Part shown: positions 21,081 to 32,258 of the stretch, piece after piece | Numbering within the stretch: position 1 is the stretch's first letter | How the letters are laid out: every line of letters starts with the position of its first letter | NCBI GenBank assembly: GCA_019321725.1 | Contig: CM033118.1 | Span: 14,410,071 to 14,474,070 of the forward strand | Length of the DNA: 64,000 nt | Reading direction: 5' to 3' | Source of the DNA: Paulownia fortunei | Lineage: Eukaryota > Streptophyta > Magnoliopsida > Lamiales > Paulowniaceae | Notes under the pieces: model-generated | Databases searched by the model: none | The model's input: only the letters and a program-made list of their open reading frames with translations | Told to the model about the DNA's origin: nothing | Program-made: the position numbers and the translations under genes

Positions 21081-21842
21081 AATACAACACACCTAAACAT
21101 TATGCACCTTTATAACCATTCCTCTTCCTCCATCAAGAGGTTCACCCTTTCTCCTCGGCTAAATGAAATTTAGAAAGACATAATGAAAGTAGAAAAGACC
21201 AAAAACAGAAGAAAAACTAGAGAATACATTTCTATTACTACTAAAACACTTACATTACTACTAGAAAAATTAGTGTAAAGAAAGACAACAACAAAACTTT
21301 CTTTCCCCCTCTAAGGGTTTTTTTGTGTCTTGAATGACATCCAAAAGCCTCTATTTATAGTAGAAGAGTGCCTAAATTAGTATCTCAAAATTCACTCAAA
21401 ATTAACTTCGATTGTGCTCTAAATTCACATGCCCTTTTCAGATCCAAATTTTGTCACATATTTTTCTCTATGAAATCAGCTATATTTGGGAAAATGATCA
21501 ACATAAAAGTTGTATATTTATCTATTGGCTTCATTTTTAAATTTGAATCACCAAATTCCAACCACTAGGGATAAGGTTATCCTTGATTTAAGAAAATATA
21601 TCAGCTTAGATAGATCCTTTCCAATCCATATACTTGGATGAATTTTCTACTATAATTAAAACTGAATTGAGCTGAACTTCCAACAAGAATGTTGTAGTTA
21701 TATCTCTTAGTTTTCAAATAAAGTAACACTTAGGTCTATAGGATTTTTGGTCATAAAGTTATGCCAAAAACACAAAAACTACACAAGTTTAGAAATATGT
21801 TTATTTTGAATTTAATGTAAGCTCAATAATCACTTGTAAAAT
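21080..21842 (-). repeat. Middle piece of the Ath2 3' LTR (C2)
   Basis: Reverse complement of the central part of C2 LTRs, with TATA box at 21352-21359. Element A interrupts it at 21843 and it resumes at 31977. The bases next to element A are AAAAT here and AAAGT at 31977-31981, a target duplication with one mismatch; the uninterrupted LTR (42534-42539) reads CAAAGT. Confidence 0.9.
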
Positions 21843-24468
21843 TGTAATACTCGAGCCTCGCGCTACTCACCTGACCAATATAGTTTATGCATTTCATGCT
21901 ACGTATGTGTCATTTGTATTTTTAATTGATATTTCATAATGCATTATATTTTATATGATATTTTTAATAATTAAACTTTTGAAGTTGTTGCCGATATTAG
22001 TTTCCAAATTTTTTAACCTAATTGGTTGAGTTGGTACTAAGATACGAGAATTTAGATGTCAACTATCAGATACCATTATGATACACGTAAGTGAAAGATG
22101 GCATCGTTGTGTTTATCGAGAAAATAGTGATAGTAATGATAATAATAATAATAATAAAACAAAATAAGGACATTATCATATTAATTAAGAGGGTATAAAT
22201 TCTTACTAGAAAATAAATTTGGGGGTTTATAAATAAATATCAAAATATTATGTATTAATTATATATATATATATATAAATATAATATATTTATATAGATG
22301 TATGAAATATATATATATATATATGTATAGATGTATGAAATATATATAGATATAAGTATATGTGTGTAGTATAATAAAATAATATCATAATATATATATG
22401 TGTGTGTACACGTGTATAGCTTATGTTTAGATAAGCATGTATATATATGTATATATATATATATGTATACACGTGTATAGTATATAGTAATAGTTATATT
22501 ATATTACACATATGTTATGATATATTATATTATATTAAGGATAAGTATACATATATTATAATATTATATTAGATTTCTTAATAGTTAAGTAATACTTAAG
22601 ATATTAAAACAAGATATTATACATATGTTATAATATATTATACTAGGTTATAATATATTATATTATATTAAGGATAAGTATACATATATTACAATATTAT
22701 ATTAGGTTTACTTAATAGGTAAGTAATAGTAAGATATTAAAAACACCATATACACATATTCACGGCTACAGAAAAGGAAAGGAAAAGAGAAGAAAAGAAA
22801 GAAAAAAAACAAAGGGGGCGGAAGAAGAAATAGCGCGAACAAACTTCTACCGTAGAAATTTGAGAAAATTTTAGGTAAGTCCCTTCTTATTTTTGTACGG
22901 ATAAAAATATATATTTATGCCGTTTATTTCTAATTTGAAAGAAAGTTTTGATTCAAATTAACTAGTTATCTTCTTGTAAGACAATAATTAATATGCACTT
23001 TTAATTCGAAATTAGTTACAAAAATTTGATTTGATTATCTTGTATTAATTGGATGAAAAATCTAATTTAATTGAGGAATTTGTTACGGGGATTATAACAC
23101 ATCAATTAGATAATATTAAAATAAATTCGAGATGAGAAATTAAGGTATTTAAAAGGTTCTAATCGGTGTGAGTATAAATTTTAAGACTTGATTGTTATTT
23201 AATTAAATTTAAGATTTAAGACCCCTTATGAGATTTGATATAGAAACCCATTGATTAAGAATGAAAATTAATACGTTATACTTTTACAGGCAACCTTATA
23301 TCTAAGGGTAGGAAAGAGAATCTTGCTAACCTTCAATAGGATATCAAAGGTGGAAGGTAAGTGAAAATCCATTTGCAACTACAATGCATGTGCATAGTAT
23401 TTCTTGACTTATTTATATTAAATGTGATCATTGTGTCTTGATGAGTATCATAAATATCTTATAGTGCATGCGTTGTTTGGATGACAGGACATGTGATTCA
23501 CTGTGTCATTGAACATGCCATTCATCAACATTTACAAGTGCATGCAAATACGTGCTCACAATTGAGGTTTTGCATGCATAACATTATTTTTAGAAAGAAA
23601 ATGTTTTAGTTGGCCACTACTAATGTACCGAGGCCCATGTGTGGCTTATTTATATGATATTTGGGGCGCCGCGAGTATTACTTTTTGGAGGATCATAGAG
23701 GTTGACAAGGGGTGTGCCTCTGGTGGTCACGAGAGGGTGGACCACTTGACTGTGCCCTTATTGACGCCGCCGGTGGGAATACTTCTAGAGGGTCACAGGG
23801 GAAGACAGGGGGTGGACCTTTGGTGATCCCAGGAGATGGCCCCCGGACTGTGTCAATCTGTTTATGGCCATGTGATTATTGATATTGTCGAGAGCTCTAT
23901 CCGGTACATAGTAGGTGGGCCAAGGCCCAGTGATGGAAAATGATTTTTAAATAAAATGATTTTGATGCATAAGTTCGCATTCTTGTCATAATCTCGTAGA
24001 AATATATTGCATTTATGTCGGATTATCCCTTCAGCATGCATGATTTTCATTTACTGAGCATTAGCTCACGTAGTTCATGCATTGTAGGTGAGTTTGATGA
24101 TACTTGAAGCCATGGACTTACTGAGCGAGCGGCTGGAGTTCCTACAGGTTCTGAGGATCAGTGTACATGGATGACGACCTGTTGGGCTGGTTGTTAACTT
24201 ATTTGATTTTGGAGTTTATTGTATTAGGTTTTAGGATTTGTAGTGTGTGTTACTTTTAAAACCTTTCTGTACATGGGTATGTAAATATTATGGTTGTTAT
24301 GGGTCCTCTGCAGGTATATATATATTAGTTTGTGAGTGAGAAAAATAGTTTATTATTTATTATGCTGTTACAGGAACAAAAAAAATTTGTATATGCACAC
24401 AGGATTTATTATGTCAAAATTATTATATCTATAAATATATATGTGTGTGTAGTATTAGGGGTGTTACA
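21843..24468 (+). repeat. 5' LTR of element A (LTR A)
   Basis: It runs from TGTAATACTCGAGCCTC to GGGGTGTTACA, 2626 bp. It contains an (AT)n-rich tract (22258-22480), diverged repeats with TTATAATATATTATA text (22540-22740), a purine-rich run (22770-22830) and a GC-rich block (23620-23860). The GC-rich block is itself partly duplicated: GAGGATCATAGAGGTTGACA and GAGGGTCACAGGGGAAGACA begin two related halves. The 67-codon open frame at 23623-23826 is part of this block, with no evidence that it is used. Confidence 0.9.
22258..22500. repeat. AT-rich microsatellite-like tract in LTR A
   Basis: Runs of (AT)n mixed with GTATA/TGTGTG and two repeats of ATGTATGAAATATATATA text. The corresponding part of the 3' LTR copy (25375-25482) is shorter and ends where element B is inserted. 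Confidence 0.8.
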
Positions 24469-24471
24469 GAG

Positions 24472-24484
24472 TGGTATCAGAGCG
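24472..24484 (+). promoter_or_regulatory. Primer-binding site of element A, tRNA-iMet type
   Basis: TGGTATCAGAGCG, three bases after the LTR end, matches the complement of the 3' end of initiator tRNA-Met for 12 bases. Confidence 0.9.
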
Positions 24485-24943
24485 CGGTTATAGGTTCTGT
24501 AGACTGTCCATATACATAAACTTGGTACTTGTGGAAGCACCGCCTTGCTCGTAAGTTTTATTTTATTATGTGATGCATTATTGTTTCATGAATTATATTG
24601 GCCATGTTTTAAAACAATATTCCATCCATGACAAGAACAAGGAGTGAAGAGTTGTAGTGGAGGTAGAAACCAAGAAGGGGAGACACCTATGTCAAATGAT
24701 GATCGGGACACTGTTATAAACTGACTTGACCTACCTACATCAATGCCTTAAGTACATAATGTATTCCACCTATCTATGTTGAGATAATATATTGCAAATC
24801 CATCTCATATTCTGAAGAATGAACTTATAGAGCTAAAAGCAGATTTGAGTTATAAAGAAGAAGCTACTTAGGAGAGGGAGGATGATATGAAAGTTAAGTA
24901 TCCAGAACTCTTTCGGTAAGTAAATTTCGGGGACGAAATTTTC

Positions 24944-24958
24944 ATAAGGAGGGGAGAA
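24944..24958 (+). promoter_or_regulatory. Polypurine tract of element A
   Basis: AAGGAGGGGAGAA directly before the 3' LTR start TGTAATACCC. Confidence 0.85.
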
Positions 24959-25371
24959 TGTAATACCCGAGCCTCGCGCTACTCACCTGACCAATATAGT
25001 TTATGCATTTCATGCTACGTATGTGTTATTTGTATTTTTAATTGATATTTCATAATGCACTATATTTTATATGATATTTTTAATAATTAAACTTTTGAAG
25101 TTGTTGCCGATATTGGTTTCTAAATTTTTTAACCTAATTGGTTGAGTTGGTACTAAGATACGAGAATTTAGATGTCAACTATCAGATACCATTATGATAC
25201 ACGTAAGTGAAAGATGACATCGTTGTGTTTATCGAGAAAATAGTGATAGTAATGATAATAATAATAATAATAAAACAAAATAAGGACATTATCATATTAA
25301 TTAAGAGGGTATAAATTCTTACTAGAAAATAAATTTGGGGTTTATAAATAAATATCAAAATATTATGTATT

Positions 25372-25402
<31 letters not shown>

Positions 25403-25482
25403 TAGATGTATGAAATATATATAGATATAAGTATATGTGTGTAGTATAATAAAATAATATCATAATATATATATGTGTGTAT
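24959..25482 (+). repeat. 3' LTR of element A, left part
   Basis: It matches 21843-22404 of the 5' LTR with only few differences, mainly in the AT tract. It is interrupted at 25483 by the start of LTR B. Confidence 0.9.
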
Positions 25483-28358
25483 TGTGGTACCCGAACCTCT
25501 TACTACTCACATGGCCAAATATAATTCATGCATTACATGTTAATTTTATATGCTATTTGCATTTCTATTGACATTGCATAATTTATTTCATTTTATACGA
25601 CATTCTTGAATATTAAACTTAATTCTGAAGCTCTTGCACGGTATTAGTTAGTGAATTTCATAATCTAAGTAATTGATTTTATATTGAAATAAGAAGAAAA
25701 TGAGGTGGATCAATATTAGATATAGATGGGATATATAGGTTATAATTTGGAAGTGTTAAAAGTGTTACTAGTAAGCTTATACGGTTTAATTTGATTTGAT
25801 CAAGTTATTTCAAAAGTATATATTTGTAAATTAGCATACTTGGGATATTGGACATGATATAATGTGATTCAAGTGTCATATTACAATGCCCATATGTGCA
25901 TATGATCTTAGAAATGCAAACTAGATAATTCTTTAAGAATCGGATGCGAATCGGTTTGGAGATCGAATGAACGGACGTAGGAATTACCTATGGAATGAAT
26001 GGGGATTAAGATAGGTTGCAACCAAATAAAAATAGATGAGATACACAAGATTAGGGCTGCAAGATAAGAGAGAAAATCAGATTTTCCATTTACTTGCCAC
26101 CTCATGCTTTCTTATTAAGCTTAAGCTAACATCTCAAGCTAACACCTCAAACCCTTCACCCTTAAGAAACGACCAGACCCTCATTTCAGCCATTTTCATC
26201 TGCCAAACACACATCTTAAGGTCTCCAAGTGATCCAAATTGATTCCAAGTTGAAATAAAAGCAAGAAAAGCAAAGAAGAAGTGATTACCATCAAGTTAGC
26301 CTCAAAATCTGCATAGGTAACACTTATCTACGGTTTTGCCTTTGGTTTTCAGATTATTATGAATGGTTTTATGGTTTATTAAGCTTTCAATATCTCTTAT
26401 AAAAGTTTTAGGAAGTTTTTAATTAGACTTTGGTGCTCAAAGAAAGGGTTTTTGATCACAAACACTTAATAGGAAATACTTGTGGCAGAAACTGCCATCT
26501 TACTGTTTTCTTGTGTTTTAGGCTTCAAAAGTGTATGGTATGTTGAATAAAACCTATAATTATTATCATTTACATGACCATATATGAGTTAAGAGTATTG
26601 GAATGAATTTTATCAGTTGGAAATTGAAATAGAGAATGATATTGGAGAAACACTCAAACTGCCAAAATAGCAAAATCTGTTTTGGTGTGCTGTGAAGGAA
26701 ACTGAATTAAGGGAGCTAAATCCATGATTTTTGGTAATAATATGACCTGGTTGTCTCCTTATATATGCTATCTAAGTATGGTGAAAATTTTGGAGTGATT
26801 GAATATACTTAAGGGTGCCAAAACCATCAATGTCATGAAGTGTGCAAAACTGTCACGGTAGGAAACAATCTGTTTCAGTATGTCGTGAAGATAGCTGAAC
26901 TTGGGAAGCTATATCCGTGATTTTTAGCAATTCTATGATATGGTTACATTTATATACATGTTATATAAGTGTGGTAAAAATTTGGGAGTGATTGGATATG
27001 CTTAGGGATGTTAAAATTATCATGCAACTAAACTTGACAGCAAGAAAATATGAAAATGTGAATCTGCCACATTTGATCACTTAGCATGTTTCAACCTTGA
27101 TATGTTGCTATTGAGTGTTAACAATTAGGTACATGCTATTAGAGTTATAATACTTCAATTACATGATGTTTGCATGCATTTAAGATGAGAAATTGAGGTA
27201 TTTGAGGGGCTATATTGGGTTCTAGTTTGTGAAAGCTTGATTGTTAGCTTATAGCTTGGTGTTTAAGGTCTAGTATGAGATTTTGTGCTTTCAACTTGCC
27301 AAATTGGGAATGGTGCTTGATGTTGGGTAATATTACAGGCTATTTTACATCTAAGGTTGGAGAGGAATACTAAACAAATTTAGACTAAGCCACCAACCAA
27401 GTGAAAGGTAAGTAAAGATTCATTTGCAACCACAATGCATAGACATAGTAGATGTGTGAATTATATGTGATATCATAAATCATATGTGCATAGTAGAGGG
27501 CTCTCCATTGAGAATACATACATGGGCATTGTCATTAGCACGTGCATGCATCATATACGAATATTGTGATAAATCTTGCATTGCACGGCATGATTCAGAG
27601 AAAGGAAAATGTTTTGCTGACCACTACTAGTGCATCGAAGCATGCATGGATTTGCATGGTTTTATGCATGGATTTGCAGGTTCGCGTGCATGGATTTGCA
27701 TGCGTATGAGTATGCATGGATTTGCATGCTTATATGATTATTGGCCATTGGATTATGGCGGTGTACAGAGCTCTTTTCCGGTGCATGGGATAGTAGCGTT
27801 GGTCAGGGGCCCAAGGAAAGAAATGATTTTGAGAGAAATATTTTGATGCATAAAATTGCATTGTGAGCATAGCATTTTGAGTTGCATGACTTGATATTGT
27901 GGATTATTCTTTGACATGCATAATCTTTACTTGCTGAGCGTTAGCTCATATAGTTTATGCATTGTAGGTGAGTACGACGATGCTTGAAGCATCTTTGGCT
28001 GGTTGGTCGGCTGTTGGAGCTCCTGCAGGTGTTTGAGGGAGTGTGTACATGGATGACGACCTGTTGGGCTATTTTGTTGGCTTGTTATATTTTGAGTCTG
28101 GTGTATTATGTGTTTAGATTGTACTATATTTCTCTTTTAAAATTTTATTGTAAATAAGTATGTAAATATTATGGTCGTTATGGGTGTTGTGTTTTTATAT
28201 AAATACTGATCCTTCTATTTTAAACAGGGTTGTGTATGTAAGAAGTGATATATCTTTTCTTAAAGTGTTACAAAAAAAAAATATTCCATGCATGCACACA
28301 AGTTCTATCATGTCAAATTATACAATATATAAGGTTGTGTAGGAATGGGGGTGTTACA
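25483..28358 (+). repeat. 5' LTR of element B (LTR B)
   Basis: It runs from TGTGGTACCCGAACCTC to GGGGTGTTACA, 2876 bp. Its first ~40 and last ~450 bp resemble LTR A, while the middle differs. It includes a small tandem repeat at 27641-27731. Older pieces of the same LTR lie at 3546-4628 and 4930-5225. Confidence 0.9.
27641..27731. repeat. Minisatellite in LTR B (GCATGGATTTGCA units)
   Basis: GCATGGATTTGCA occurs four times within about 90 bp with spacers of 10-16 bp. The short open frame over it (27646-27846) is a by-product of the repeat. Confidence 0.8.
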
Positions 28359-28361
28359 GAG

Positions 28362-28374
28362 TGGTATCAGAGCC
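28362..28374 (+). promoter_or_regulatory. Primer-binding site of element B, tRNA-iMet type
   Basis: TGGTATCAGAGCCC, three bases after the LTR end, matches the initiator tRNA-Met complement. Confidence 0.9.
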
Positions 28375-28529
28375 CAGGTCTTGATTCTGTAGACTGTCCA
28401 TGTACATAACCTTTGAAACTTGCAGAGCGCAGCCATGCCAGTAGGTTTTATATTATCATATATTGCATTTCATATTTCATAAATTATATTGGCCATATGT
28501 TGTCAAACTTGTATAAACAGTGCTGCAAA

Positions 28530-30218
28530 ATGGTGAGAACTCGTGGTGAGAGCAGTGGTGGTGCCAGAGCACAGAGGAATGAGACACCCATCCCGGTTAA
28601 TGATCGAGATACCATGATTAATCGGTTAACAGAATTGATTGAACGACAGTCCGAACAGATTCAACAATTGATTCGGCAGAGGGATAATGGTGAGCAACCA
28701 CGGGTGGAGGTAAACCAACAGCGGGCAGACTATATATATATGGTGGGAGAACGATTTCGGAGACTGGATCCCCCAACATTTGAGGATGCTATTGATCCTA
28801 CCACTGCAGAGGACTGGTTGAGGACCCTGGAGAACATGTTCCAGTACAGCAGGGTGCCAGTAGAGGAGAGGGTAATGTGTGCCACTTTCATGCTTCGCGG
28901 TAGTGCAGGCCATTGGTGGGACATGATTAGCAGTATAGAGGACATTACTACCATGAGCTGGGATAGATTCAAGGAGTTATTCCGAAACAAATATTTCACA
29001 GCTCCAGTTCGCATGATGAAGATGAACGAGTTTATACAACTGCGACAAGGAGCGATGACTGTTGGGGAATATATTCGTAAATTTGAACAACTGTCCAGGT
29101 TTGCTACGCACATGGTCAGCACTGAAGTACTGAAAGTAGAGAGATTTCTGGAGGGTTTGAGGCCAGAGTTATACCGGGATGTGAATATGGCGGGTACTCA
29201 AGGGGTGACATTTTCACAGGTGGCTGCGAGGGCGTTGGTGGCAGAACAGGCTGAATTAAGAATCGTTCGTGCACATGAGGCTCGACAGCAGTTCAGACAG
29301 CAGGGACAGAGATGGACTGTGGGGCAAAAGAGGTCATTCCAAATGCAGAAGCCGATCCAAATACAGAAGCCGGGATTTAAATTTCAAGGAGAACAAGGCC
29401 AACAACATGAAGGTCAAAATAAGAGGCCACGGGTCGAACAAGGAAAAACACTCATGCCAGAAGCTGTGTGTCAGAAATGTGGTAATCGACATACTGGAGG
29501 CTGCTATATAGAAACCAGGGCGTGTTTTCGATGTGGAATACCGGGACATATTGCTAAATTTTGCCCAGGTAAACAGAATCAGACCATCCAAAAGAATGTA
29601 CCAGCCAAGGTGTTCACCATGACCAGGGCGAATGCAGAAGCGAATCCATCGGTGGTAACAGGTACACTTTATATTTCTAGTGTTCCAACACTTGTATTAT
29701 TTGATTCTGGAGCCACGCATTCATTTGCATCCACTGAGTACGTGAAGAGGTTGGGTAGAATACCAGATGTAGCAGAAATCAGTTATAGTGTAACAGTTCC
29801 CTCTGGAGATGCTAGACAAACCGATCGGATTTTGAGAGCTTGTGCTATACTTGTTGAAGGTAGAGAATTACATGCTGATTTGATTGTACTGGATATGAAT
29901 GATTATGATGTTATTTTGGGCATGGATTGGTTGTCAAAGTATGGGGCTACTATCAACTGTAAGGAAAAGACGGTGACATTTCAACTTTTTGGGAAAAAGT
30001 CTTTCACATTTGCCAGTATTGTGAAGAATTTCAGATTTCCTATGATTTCAGCAGTGAAGGCACAACGATTACTCGATGATGGTTGCGAAGGGTACTTGAT
30101 GGGTGTCATGAACATTGAGGAACAACACCCACCAACTCTGAGTGAAATACCAGTGGTACGGGAATATACTGAAGTATTCCCAGATGATCTCCCGGGACTG
30201 CCACCAGATCGTGAATAG
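28530..30218 (+). CDS. gag-protease of gypsy element B (pol truncated)
   Basis: This is the longest intact frame of the window. I place the start at the ATG at 28530 (MVRTRGESSGG), because the element A remnant has its gag start at the same point; the frame is open 39 codons further upstream. The 562-residue product has a gag capsid domain (about residues 80-245, LDPPTFEDAIDPTTAEDWL, GHWWDM), two zinc knuckles near residues 313-345 (CQKCGNRHTGGC, which is short of the standard spacing, and CFRCGIPGHIAKFC), and a retropepsin with DSGATHSF near residue 392 and VILGMDWL further on. It ends at LPGLPPDRE, the point just before RT, where a stop comes from the adjoining LTR A sequence. Gag and protease are free of stops, in contrast to all Athila-like copies here. 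This fits a recent insertion with a later deletion. Confidence 0.9.
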   Translation: MVRTRGESSGGARAQRNETPIPVNDRDTMINRLTELIERQSEQIQQLIRQRDNGEQPRVEVNQQRADYIYMVGERFRRLDPPTFEDAIDPTTAEDWLRTLENMFQYSRVPVEERVMCATFMLRGSAGHWWDMISSIEDITTMSWDRFKELFRNKYFTAPVRMMKMNEFIQLRQGAMTVGEYIRKFEQLSRFATHMVSTEVLKVERFLEGLRPELYRDVNMAGTQGVTFSQVAARALVAEQAELRIVRAHEARQQFRQQGQRWTVGQKRSFQMQKPIQIQKPGFKFQGEQGQQHEGQNKRPRVEQGKTLMPEAVCQKCGNRHTGGCYIETRACFRCGIPGHIAKFCPGKQNQTIQKNVPAKVFTMTRANAEANPSVVTGTLYISSVPTLVLFDSGATHSFASTEYVKRLGRIPDVAEISYSVTVPSGDARQTDRILRACAILVEGRELHADLIVLDMNDYDVILGMDWLSKYGATINCKEKTVTFQLFGKKSFTFASIVKNFRFPMISAVKAQRLLDDGCEGYLMGVMNIEEQHPPTLSEIPVVREYTEVFPDDLPGLPPDRE

Positions 30219-30219
30219 G

Positions 30220-31976
30220 TATTAGGTTTACTTAATAGGTAAGTAATAGGTAAGATATTAAAAACACCATATACACATATTCACGGCTACAGAAAAGGAA
30301 AGGAAAAGAGAAGAAAAGAAAGAAAAAAAAAGGGGGCGGAAGAAGAAATAGCGCGAACAAACTTCTACCGTAGAAATTTGAGAAAATTTTAGGTAAGTCC
30401 CTTCTTATTTTTGTACGGATAAAAATATATATTTATGCCGTTTATTTCTAATTTGAAAGAAAGTTTGATTCAAATTAACTAGTTATCTTCTTATAAGACA
30501 ATAATTAATATGCACTTTTAATTCGAAATTAGTTACAAAAATTTGATTTGATTATCTCGTATTAATTGGATGAAAAAGCTAATTTAATTGAGGAATTTTT
30601 TACGGGAATTATAACACATCAATTAGATAATATTAAATAAATTCGAGATGAGAAATTAAGGTATTTAAAAGGTTCTAATCGGTGTGAGTATAAATTTTAA
30701 AACTTGATTGTTATTTAAGTAAATTTAAGATTTAAGAAGATTTGATATAGAAACCCATTGATTAAGAATGAAAATTAATACGTTATACTTTTACAGGCAA
30801 CCTTATATCTAAGGGTAGGGAAGAGAATCTTGCTAACCTTCAATAGGAAATCAAAGGTGGAAGGTAAGTGAAAATCCATTTGCAACTACAATGCATGTGC
30901 ATAGTATTTCTTGACTTATTTATATTAAATGTGATCATTGTGTCTTGATGAGTATCATAAATATCTTATAGTGCATGCGTTGTTTGGATGACAGGACATG
31001 TGATTCACTGTGTCATTGAACATGTCATTCATCAACATTTACAAGTGCATGCAAAATACGTGCTCACAGTTGAGGTTTTGCATGCATAACATTATTTTTA
31101 GAAAGAAAATGTTTTGGTTGGCCACTACTAATGTACCGAGGCCCATGTATGGCTTATTTATATGATATTTGGGGCGCCGCGAGTATTACTTTTCGGAGGA
31201 TCATAGAGGTTGACAAGGGGTGTGCCTCTGGTGGTCACGAGAGGGTGGACCACTTGACTGTGCCCTTATTGACGCCGCCGGTGGGAATACTTCTGGAGGG
31301 TCACAGAGGAAGACAGGGGGTGGACCTTTGGTGATCCCAGGAGATGGCCCCCGGACTGTGTCAATCTGTTTATGGCCATGTGATTATTGATATTGTCGAG
31401 AGCTCTATCCGGTACATAGTCGGTGGCCAAGGGCCCAGTGATGGAAAATGATTTTTAAATAAAATGATTTTGATGCATAAGTTCGCATTCTTGTCATAAT
31501 CTCATAGAAATATATTGCATTTATGTCGGATTATCCCCTTCAGCATGCATGATTTTCATTTACTGAGCATTAGCTCACGTAGTTCATACATTGTAGGTGA
31601 GTTTGATGATACTTGAAGCCATGGACTTACTGAGCGAGCGGCTGGAGTTCCTACAGGTTCTGAGGATCAGTGTACATGGATGACGACCTGTTGGGCTGGT
31701 TGTTAACTTATTTGATTTTGGAGTTTATTGTATTAGGTTTTAGGATTTGTACTGTGTATTACTTTTAAAACCTTTCTGTACATGGGTATGTAAATATTAT
31801 GGTTGTTATGGGTCCTCTGCAGGTATATATATATTAGTTTGTGAGTGAGAAAAATAGTTTATTATTTATTATGTTGTTACAGGAACAAAAAAAATTTGTA
31901 CATGCACACAGGATTTATTATGTCAAAATTATTATATCTATAAATATATATGTGTGTGTAGTATTGGGGTGTTACA
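30220..31976 (+). repeat. 3' LTR of element A, right part
   Basis: It matches 22700-24468 with few differences (small indels near 22810/30325 and 23222/30733) and ends GGGGTGTTACA at 31976, followed by AAAGT of the Ath2 LTR. The short ORF at 31131-31334 is the copy of the one at 23623. Confidence 0.9.
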
Positions 31977-32241
31977 AAAGTCCAGACTACACATAATGTA
32001 CTTAGGTAAAAATGACCTTTTTCTTCTATTTGTGATGCTTCTTTAATCTAATAAAATATTATCTCCCAATTTGCTCACGAAACATATTGTCTTCTTCAAT
32101 TTTATTTTGGCCTTTTTTGATCTCTTTTTGTTCATTGATTCCCTAACACAAAATATTAATAAAACTATAATATTAACAAGAATAAAGAAAGGAAAGTATA
32201 AAGGAGTTGATATAAAAATATATCAAAACATGCACTTATCA
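31977..32241 (-). repeat. 5' terminal piece of the Ath2 3' LTR (C2)
   Basis: Reverse complement begins TGATAAGTGCATG at 32241. It continues the LTR interrupted at 21842 by element A. Confidence 0.9.
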
Positions 32242-32258
32242 AATTCCCCCACACTTAA
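32242..32258 (-). promoter_or_regulatory. 3' polypurine tract of Ath2
   Basis: Minus strand AAGTGTGGGGGAATT directly before the LTR start TGATAAG, as in Ath1. Confidence 0.85.

Larger units (their letters stand above)
24469..24958 (+). pseudogene. Internal remnant of element A (start of gag joined to the 3' end)
   Basis: Only about 490 bp remain between the LTRs. The first part, from the ATG near 24629, is a mutated relative of the start of the element B gag (region of 28530-28630: GAGACACC, AATGATGATCGGGACAC). After about 150 bp the similarity ends. The last part, around 24915-24955, has TTTCGGGGACGAAATTT and a polypurine tract, the usual 3' end of Tekay/Del-type gypsy internal regions. Everything between, including protease, RT, RNase H and integrase, is gone. 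The element could only have moved with enzymes from relatives. Confidence 0.8.
25483..30219 (+). mobile_element. Gypsy element B, 3'-truncated, inserted in LTR A
   Basis: It has a complete 5' LTR, primer site and gag-protease frame. It stops at the start of the RT domain, where LTR A sequence resumes (30220, matching 22700). No RT, integrase or 3' LTR is present, and about 295 bp of LTR A (22405-22699 in the other copy) are missing as well. A single deletion after insertion explains both losses. Its LTR ends, primer site and gag relate it to element A, but it is a separate family. Confidence 0.85.
21843..31976 (+). mobile_element. Gypsy element A with nested element B
   Basis: Element A consists of a 5' LTR (21843-24468), a primer site, about 490 bp of internal DNA, a polypurine tract and a 3' LTR (24959-25482 plus 30220-31976). 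It is inserted in the Ath2 3' LTR. The internal part lacks all of pol. The two LTRs look nearly identical over the parts that can be compared by eye, so the insertion is young relative to the Athila elements. Element B sits inside the 3' LTR. Confidence 0.9.

Noticed and set aside
22290..22472. Tyrosine/isoleucine-rich open frame of 60 codons
   Set aside because: It is a translation of the (AT)n and TGTA repeats of LTR A.
23623..23826. 67-codon open frame that recurs almost unchanged at 31131-31334 and, inverted, near 2839
   Set aside because: The repeats are copies of LTR A, so the similarity follows from the LTR itself. No start context, domain or codon signal supports a protein.
27641..27731. 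CRISPR-like array of short repeats in LTR B
   Set aside because: Four short units with irregular spacers in a plant LTR; a minisatellite is the plain explanation.
28626..29122. Two minus-strand open frames of 95 and 130 codons
   Set aside because: Both lie opposite the intact gag of element B; no motif is seen.
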